Positions 51,658 to 64,000 of a stretch of 64,000 nucleotides of DNA are shown here, in pieces. Source of the stretch: Treponema sp. (lineage in GTDB: Bacteria; Spirochaetota; Spirochaetia; Treponematales; Breznakiellaceae). The stretch lies in contig JAIRYV010000037.1 of NCBI GenBank assembly GCA_031267685.1, positions 1 to 64,000 on the forward strand, in the 5' to 3' direction. The position numbers were made by a program, and so were the translations under genes. The first letter of the stretch is position 1. Each line of letters begins with the position of its first letter. Below the pieces are notes generated by a model. The model made no database searches. It saw nothing but the letters and a program-made list of their open reading frames with translations, and was not told where the DNA came from.

Positions 51658-51837
51658 ATGAACAAAATAGTTCAATTTGTAAGAGAGTCTTATGCGGAGT
51701 TACGCAAGGTAGTATGGCCAAGCCGAGAGGATGTTATCAGTTCGGTAAAAGTTGTGATTGTTTCTACCATTATAATTGCCGCTACTTTGGGGCTGGTAGA
51801 TGTACTCCTGCTCTTGGGTGTGCAGGCGATCTTTTAA
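51658..51837 (+). CDS. secE: Preprotein translocase subunit SecE
   Basis: 59 residues from MNKIVQFVRESYAELRKVVW; GAGGGAAG lies just upstream, so an earlier ATG (51631) within the tRNA-proximal region is rejected. The amphipathic helix ending VVWPSREDV and the single membrane helix (VVIVSTIIIAATLGLVDVLLL) are canonical for short SecE. It clamps SecY in the translocation channel. Confidence 0.95.
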   Translation: MNKIVQFVRESYAELRKVVWPSREDVISSVKVVIVSTIIIAATLGLVDVLLLLGVQAIF

Positions 51838-51845
51838 GGTATAGT

Positions 51846-52403
51846 ATGTCCGCTGATTGGTATATTCTTCACACCTACTCAGGATATGAGAGCAAGATCG
51901 AGAAAATAATACGCATGATGCTTGAAAATAAGGAGCTTGACCGTGAGGTGGTACGGGATGTTAAGGTTCCATCCGAGGATGTGGTTGAAGTTAAGGATGG
52001 CAAGAAACGTACCATGACAAAAAAGTTCCTCCCCGGATATATTCTAGTATCCATGGACCTGCCCGAGCTTACTTGGAAGGTAACTATCTCAAAAATTAAG
52101 CGGATCGAGGGCGTTACTGGTTTTCTGGGTGCCACGGCTGATAAGAAGCCTCGTCCTATATCTGCTCATGAGGCGCGGTCTATTTTCCAAAAGTCTGGCG
52201 AGATTAAGGGTGAGCGTCCGGTGCGGGCGCGGCACACGTTCAGCCAGGGAGAGCAGGTTAAAATTATCGAGGGGCCGTTTGAGTCATTCTCCGGCGTTAT
52301 TGAGGAAGTAAATCAGGAGCGGAACAGGCTCAAGGTGATGGTTGGTATCTTTGGCCGTAACACGCCGGTTGAAGTTGATATCTTACAAGTTGAAAAGTTA
52401 TAA
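51846..52403 (+). CDS. nusG: Transcription antitermination protein NusG
   Basis: 185 residues starting MSADWYILHTYSGYESKIE. The NGN domain has VKDGKKRTMTKKFLPGYILVSMDL and GVTGFLGATADKKPRPI. The C-terminal KOW domain has FSQGEQVKIIEGPFESFSGVIEEVN. NusG ties RNA polymerase to Rho and to the ribosome. It lies 8 bp after secE. Confidence 0.96.
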   Translation: MSADWYILHTYSGYESKIEKIIRMMLENKELDREVVRDVKVPSEDVVEVKDGKKRTMTKKFLPGYILVSMDLPELTWKVTISKIKRIEGVTGFLGATADKKPRPISAHEARSIFQKSGEIKGERPVRARHTFSQGEQVKIIEGPFESFSGVIEEVNQERNRLKVMVGIFGRNTPVEVDILQVEKL

Positions 52404-52429
52404 AAAAGTATAACAAGTCCCTGATGGGA

Positions 52430-52467
52430 GTTTCCAGTTTCGGAAACGTTATCCCGGTAACCCCGGG
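52430..52467 (+). promoter_or_regulatory. Structured leader upstream of rplK
   Basis: Two hairpins, GTTTCC/GGAAAC (52430-52447) and CCCGG/CCGGG (52453-52467), lie between nusG and rplK. In many bacteria ribosomal protein L1 represses rplKA by binding such a leader. The match to an L1 site is not verified. Confidence 0.4.
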
Positions 52468-52488
52468 TATACCACAAAAGGAGTATAT

Positions 52489-52920
52489 ATGGCTAAGAAA
52501 AAAATTGCGACCATAGTCAAGTTGCAATGTCCGGCAGGCAAGGCGACCCCTGCCCCACCTGTAGGACCCGCGTTAGGGCCGCATGGAGTGAGTGCGCCGC
52601 AGTTTGTTCAGCAGTTTAATGACCGAACTAAGAGTATGGAAGTAGGGCTTGTGATACCAGTGGTTATCACCGTGTACACAGACAAGTCATTCACCTTTAT
52701 TCTTAAAACCCCACCTGCCGCAGTGCTTATCAAGAAGGCGATTGGGCTTGAGAAAGGGTCGAGTGAGTCGCACAAGACTAAGGTGGGAAAGCTCTCCAAG
52801 TCTAAACTTGAGGAGATCGCTAAACTGAAACTGGTTGACCTTTCCGCGAATGATGTTGAAGGAGCCATGAAGATCATCGCAGGAACAGCTCGTTCTATGG
52901 GTGTTGAGGTGGAACGATGA
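52489..52920 (+). CDS. rplK: 50S ribosomal protein L11
   Basis: 143 residues. The [24 protein letters not shown] signature for binding the 23S GTPase centre is intact, and the C-terminal RNA-binding domain ends [27 protein letters not shown] precedes the ATG. Its stop overlaps the rplA ATG by 4 nt. Confidence 0.97.
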   Translation: MAKKKIATIVKLQCPAGKATPAPPVGPALGPHGVSAPQFVQQFNDRTKSMEVGLVIPVVITVYTDKSFTFILKTPPAAVLIKKAIGLEKGSSESHKTKVGKLSKSKLEEIAKLKLVDLSANDVEGAMKIIAGTARSMGVEVER

Positions 52921-53597
52921 GGCATGGAAAGAAGTATTGTGAAAGCCTGAAAAAATACGACAGCTCTGCTGTGTATGGCTTAAAAGAGGCGACAACATTG
53001 CTTAAAACGCTTGCCACAGCCAAGTTTGACGAAACAGTAGAGTTGGCGGTGAAACTGAACTTGAAGAAGAGCCATTCGGTGCGTGATACTGTGGTTCTAC
53101 CACACCAATTTAAGGGTGAAAAACGGGTGCTGGTCTTCTGTAAGCCTGAGAAGGAAAAGGATGCACAGGATGCTGGTGCGACCTTTATAGGCGCTGACGA
53201 TCTGATCGACAAGATAAAGGGTGGCTGGCTTGATTTCGACATTGCAGTGGCAACGCCGGATATGATGAAGGATGTCGGCAAGCTCGGTATGATACTGGGA
53301 CGGCGAGGGCTTATGCCTAACCCCAAGACCGGAACCGTTACCTTTGATCTCAAAACCGCCCTGGCTGAACTCAAGAAAGGCCGCACGGAATTCCGCGCTG
53401 ACAAAACCGGTGTGGTACACCTCGCGGTGGGGAAGATTTCGATGGATAGCGAAAAGGTCGCGGAAAATGTCAAAACCGCTGTTGCCGAGATTAAGCGCAA
53501 ACGGCCTGTTGACGCAAAGGGCGAATTCATTCAGACCATTTCAGTAGCTTCCACTATGGGACCTGGTGTATGGGTTTCGATCAAGGAGGAGGAGTAA
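52917..53597 (+). CDS. rplA: 50S ribosomal protein L1
   Basis: 226 residues. Typical blocks are [48 protein letters not shown] and STMGPGVWV. It builds the L1 stalk and usually controls its own operon by binding the rplK leader. Confidence 0.97.
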   Translation: MRHGKKYCESLKKYDSSAVYGLKEATTLLKTLATAKFDETVELAVKLNLKKSHSVRDTVVLPHQFKGEKRVLVFCKPEKEKDAQDAGATFIGADDLIDKIKGGWLDFDIAVATPDMMKDVGKLGMILGRRGLMPNPKTGTVTFDLKTALAELKKGRTEFRADKTGVVHLAVGKISMDSEKVAENVKTAVAEIKRKRPVDAKGEFIQTISVASTMGPGVWVSIKEEE

Positions 53598-53600
53598 ATC

Positions 53601-54167
53601 GTGGCGATTATAGCAAAGAAGATACAGAATGCGAAAACTGCGTCTATTAACGCGCTGAAAGAAGAATTTGGCGTTTCCAAAGATTTTATCTTTACCGATT
53701 ATCGGGGACTTACGGTTGAGCAGATCACTACTCTGCGAAAGCAGATTCGGGGCAAGGATGCGCGTTTCAAGGTGGTGAAGAATAACTTTGCGAGGATTGC
53801 GTTTGAGCAACTATCCACGCTGGATGTAGCGCCGTACTTCACTGGTCCGACCGCCGTGGCCATCACGTCAAAAGACGCCAATGAGGTTGCCAAAACCCTG
53901 TTTACCTTTGCCAAAGAAGCACCGGCGCTCAAAGTGAAGGGCGCGCTTATCGGCGATTCGATATACGATGCGGCCCAGACCGAGGTTTTTTCCAAGCTAC
54001 CTGGTAGGCTGGAATTGATTTCCATGTTGCTGTCAGTGATGAACGGGCCAGCGAGAAACCTGGTTGTCGCACTCAATGATATCAATGCCCGTCTGGTGAG
54101 AACCATCAAGGCTATTGGAGACAAGAAAGCCAAAGGCAACGGCGCTGAAGCTGTGCCAGAGGCGTAA
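53601..54167 (+). CDS. rplJ: 50S ribosomal protein L10
   Basis: 188 residues starting with GTG, with AAGGAGGAGG 7 nt upstream. FTDYRGLTVEQITTLRKQIR is the conserved rRNA-binding start. The C-terminal helix that holds L7/L12 dimers follows, with a short Lys/Ala tail. Confidence 0.96.
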   Translation: MAIIAKKIQNAKTASINALKEEFGVSKDFIFTDYRGLTVEQITTLRKQIRGKDARFKVVKNNFARIAFEQLSTLDVAPYFTGPTAVAITSKDANEVAKTLFTFAKEAPALKVKGALIGDSIYDAAQTEVFSKLPGRLELISMLLSVMNGPARNLVVALNDINARLVRTIKAIGDKKAKGNGAEAVPEA

Positions 54168-54231
54168 CTCGTGAAACAAGGCCGTCAGGCTTCAGCGGCA
54201 AGCAGTCGCGCCATTCCTGTCGGTTTTAAGA

Positions 54232-54251
54232 AAGCGTCTGTAGGGACGCTT
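54232..54251 (+). promoter_or_regulatory. Hairpin in the rplJ-rplL spacer
   Basis: AAGCGTC / GACGCTT with a 6-nt loop, 24 bp before the rplL start. It may be a processing or pause site that tunes L7/L12 output relative to L10. Confidence 0.4.
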
Positions 54252-54274
54252 AATCAATACAAGGAGAAGATAAT

Positions 54275-54658
54275 ATGGCATTGAGTAATGAAGAGATTAT
54301 TGAGGCGCTGAAAACTAAGACTGCTCTGGAGATTTCCGAGCTAGTCAAGGCGCTGGAGGAAGCTTTTGGTGTTTCCGCCGCGGTTCCGGTAGCTGTGGCG
54401 GCTGGCCCTGCCGCAGGCGCACCTGCTGAGACAGTCGAGGAGAAGACTGAGTTCAATGTTATTCTCAAAGCGTTTGATGATTCTAAGAAAATCGCGGTCA
54501 TCAAAGAGGTTAGGGCTGTTACTGGTCTTGGTCTCAAAGAAGCTAAGGAGCTGGTCGAAGGAGCGCCCAAGCCGATCAAGGAAAATATCTCCAAGGCTGA
54601 TGCTACGAAGATTAAAGACTCAGTCACTGCCGCCGGCGGTACGGTTGAAATCCAGTAA
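54275..54658 (+). CDS. rplL: 50S ribosomal protein L7/L12
   Basis: 127 residues. It has an N-terminal dimerisation helix, an Ala/Pro-rich hinge ([20 protein letters not shown]) and a C-terminal factor-binding domain ([27 protein letters not shown]). AAGGAGAAG precedes the ATG. Confidence 0.97.
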   Translation: MALSNEEIIEALKTKTALEISELVKALEEAFGVSAAVPVAVAAGPAAGAPAETVEEKTEFNVILKAFDDSKKIAVIKEVRAVTGLGLKEAKELVEGAPKPIKENISKADATKIKDSVTAAGGTVEIQ

Positions 54659-54695
54659 GGCCATCAAGCCAACAGCGTAGTTTCTCAGATTATAT

Positions 54696-54754
54696 CATTG
54701 GAGCCATAAGGCTCCAATGACCAGAGCTTCGGTCTTGCACCGGGGCTTTTTTAT
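54696..54754 (+). terminator. Attenuator between rplL and rpoB
   Basis: A perfect 10-bp hairpin CATTGGAGCC/GGCTCCAATG (54696-54719) is followed by a second stem AGC..CGGT/ACCG..GCT (54724-54749) and TTTTTT. It is a classic place for partial termination that lowers RNA polymerase subunit synthesis relative to ribosomal proteins. Confidence 0.8.
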
Positions 54755-54773
54755 ATGTTTATAAGGAGGACGA

Positions 54774-58313
<3,540 letters not shown>

Positions 58314-58324
58314 ATCTTTGTCAT

Positions 58325-58388
58325 GTCCACGAATACACGAATCTACCAGTTTTGACAGCTATTGTTTTTATTCGTGTAATTCGTGGAC
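58325..58388. repeat. CACGAAT hairpin between rpoB and rpoC
   Basis: GTCCACGAATACACGAAT (58325-58342) pairs with ATTCGTGTAATTCGTGGAC (58370-58388), an 18-bp stem with one bulged base and a 27-nt loop. It fills most of the 102-bp spacer and would appear in the rpoBC mRNA. Related hairpins lie at 62763-62818 and within 10012-10100. Confidence 0.8.
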
Positions 58389-58415
58389 AATTCCAAATGT
58401 TGAGGAGTAAATAAA

Positions 58416-62744
<4,329 letters not shown>

Positions 62745-62762
62745 CGAGCCTCTAGAAAAAGG

Positions 62763-62818
62763 TCCACGAATAGCGCAAATGGATACGAAACTACCTAATC
62801 CATTCGTGTAATTCGTGG
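62763..62818. repeat. CACGAAT hairpin after rpoC
   Basis: CCACGAAT pairs with ATTCGTGG and AATGGAT with ATCCATT, giving an interrupted stem of about 20 bp with a 13-nt loop, then TTTATTTATC. It starts about 20 bp after the rpoC stop and may double as its terminator. Confidence 0.75.
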
Positions 62819-62847
62819 GCTTTATTTATCTGTTTTCCCTCTGCTCC

Positions 62848-62876
62848 TTGACAGGTTATGCTTCAAATCAGATAAT
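62848..62876 (+). promoter_or_regulatory. Promoter of rpoN
   Basis: TTGACA (62848-62853), a 17-nt spacer and GATAAT (62871-62876), 34 nt before the GTG start. Confidence 0.6.
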
Positions 62877-62909
62877 TTTAACAGTTATTTTGCAGGAGTA
62901 GGTTCTTCC

Positions 62910-64000
62910 GTGCAGTTAGTTCAAAAACAGCAGTTCAAACTTAGTTCTCGGCTTTATCAATCTATTAATATATTGCGTATTCCTCTTTTGGAGCTGAGGG
63001 AGAAAATTACTGAGGAGCTTGAACGAAACCCCGCTCTTGAACTGATCGAAGACCCCAGCATAGCTTCTCTTGATGAGATTCGCCGGAAAAAAGATACCAT
63101 TGAGAATGATAACTTTGAATCAACTTCCGTCTCTGATACTCCGTTTATCTCACGAAGCGGGAACGAGGCAGCTGATGAACATCAACAATTCATAGAAGGA
63201 GTGCTTGCCCGTCCCGAAAGTCTTCAGGACCACTTACTCTGGCAATTACGGCTCCAGCCCATTGATGATCAAATACGCCATATAGGGGAACTGCTTATTC
63301 AGAACCTTAACAAAGATGGCTTTCATCAGGAGCCTGTGAAGTTGCTTTTCAAACATGGTGAGAATACCGTACAAATCCGTAAAGCTATGAAACTGATTCA
63401 GTCCTTTGACCCAGTGGGAACCTGCGTTGCCGACTATCAGGAGAGCCTTCGCGTGCAGGTCGGCCTCATCCACAATGCGCCAGCAGGTATGCTTGACGCA
63501 CTGGCATATCTTGAGCCTCTTGAACGAGGTAAGTTTGCTGAGGTAGCGAAGAAGTTGCGTCGAACTGAAAATGACCTGAAGGAGATTTTTGAGCAGCTTA
63601 AAGAACTGTCCCCGTTCCCGGGCAGACAGTTTGCCAACGACAGTGTCCGTTATGTGCTTCCTGATGTGCGGGTAACAAAGCGTGACGATGAATGGGTCAT
63701 CGTAGTGAACAATGAGGAAATCCCCGTGCTGGGTATCGATCCATTTTTCAAGAACCTTGCCCAAGAACAGGTCGAAGACAAGGAAGCGAGGGATTTTGCG
63801 CGCGAGAGCATCAGAGAGGCTCGTGAATTCATCGAGTTTATCCATAAACGTGGGCAGACCCTCCGCAAAATAGCCATAGCCCTTGTGCATTTTCAGACCG
63901 CGTTCTTTGAGCGAGGCCCAAAGTACCTTCAGCCCCTGGTACTAAACGAAATAGCCGATGAGCTTGGCCTTGATGAAAGCACTATTTCACGCGCCGTAAG
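62910..64000 (+). CDS. rpoN: RNA polymerase sigma-54 factor (partial, cut by window edge)
   Basis: At least 363 codons from a GTG start; AGGAG lies 11 nt upstream. The N-terminus (QFKLSSRLYQSINILRIPLLELREKI, then LERNPALEL) is the glutamine/leucine-rich region I that contacts activators. The core-binding region includes LLIQNLNKDGF and FDPVGTCVADYQESLRVQ. Near the edge, the DNA-binding part starts (IHKRGQTLRKIAIALVHFQ; PLVLNEIADELGLDESTISRAV). Sigma-54 works only with ATP-driven activators. The RpoN box is beyond the window. Confidence 0.93.
   Translation, partial: MQLVQKQQFKLSSRLYQSINILRIPLLELREKITEELERNPALELIEDPSIASLDEIRRKKDTIENDNFESTSVSDTPFISRSGNEAADEHQQFIEGVLARPESLQDHLLWQLRLQPIDDQIRHIGELLIQNLNKDGFHQEPVKLLFKHGENTVQIRKAMKLIQSFDPVGTCVADYQESLRVQVGLIHNAPAGMLDALAYLEPLERGKFAEVAKKLRRTENDLKEIFEQLKELSPFPGRQFANDSVRYVLPDVRVTKRDDEWVIVVNNEEIPVLGIDPFFKNLAQEQVEDKEARDFARESIREAREFIEFIHKRGQTLRKIAIALVHFQTAFFERGPKYLQPLVLNEIADELGLDESTISRAV

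Overview
The window looks like a chromosomal segment of a spirochete of the Treponema group, about 50% GC and close in style to the termite-gut treponemes. The evidence is a spirochete-type extra FliG (fliG1), a Treponema-restricted 580-residue protein next to argS, asparagine in RpoB where E. coli has Ser531 (a natural spirochete trait), and the block tRNA-Thr / rpmG / tRNA-Trp / secE / nusG / rplKAJL / rpoBC. The species call is inference. No rRNA, prophage, complete insertion sequence or CRISPR array was seen.

Layout. 1-5283: tandem palindrome array, glf (UDP-galactopyranose mutase) and a convergent SWIM/SNF2 helicase. 5287-6347: a small debris zone with an open frame lacking a start, a two-helix membrane protein, and the first 63 codons of a D12-class adenine methylase. 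6382-9838: yajC-secD-secF on the minus strand. 10012-10271: nested inverted-repeat element. 10334-20944: DUF5312-like gene-argS, rnc-acpP-rpmF, coaD, two uncharacterised genes, mfd. 20965-22947: sugar-1-kinase plus nucleotidyltransferase.

22948-32913 is accessory: a palindrome array, an AT-rich island (NUDIX, truncated HAD phosphatase, YczE-type membrane protein), a small autonomous gene of unknown function, a CrcB fluoride channel, an M20 amidohydrolase with an AGCS amino-acid/sodium symporter, an Imm5-like protein, a DNA methyltransferase with a nonsense-mutated putative restriction endonuclease, another array, and a second copy of the unknown gene family. 33037-41139: an acid-sugar kinase / PdxA2 pair, a GH36 alpha-galactosidase, a fourth array, an HU-like DUF4469 gene and a chemotaxis receptor. 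41271-51129: fliG1 with an M16 peptidase, a GH-like TIM barrel, a TPR lipoprotein, a membrane protein and a Na/Pi cotransporter. 51146-62744 is the transcription/translation block, and rpoN runs off the right edge.

The most unusual signal is non-coding. At least four intergenic arrays share one architecture, contiguous 21-24 bp units each built on a short dyad, yet every array has its own sequence. A fifth locus carries a larger nested inverted repeat. Dispersed single palindromes (AGTGTCTGACACT type) and CACGAAT hairpins accompany them, two of the latter inside the rpoBC region. Several arrays sit beside gene remnants or beside self-contained single-gene units with their own promoter and terminator.
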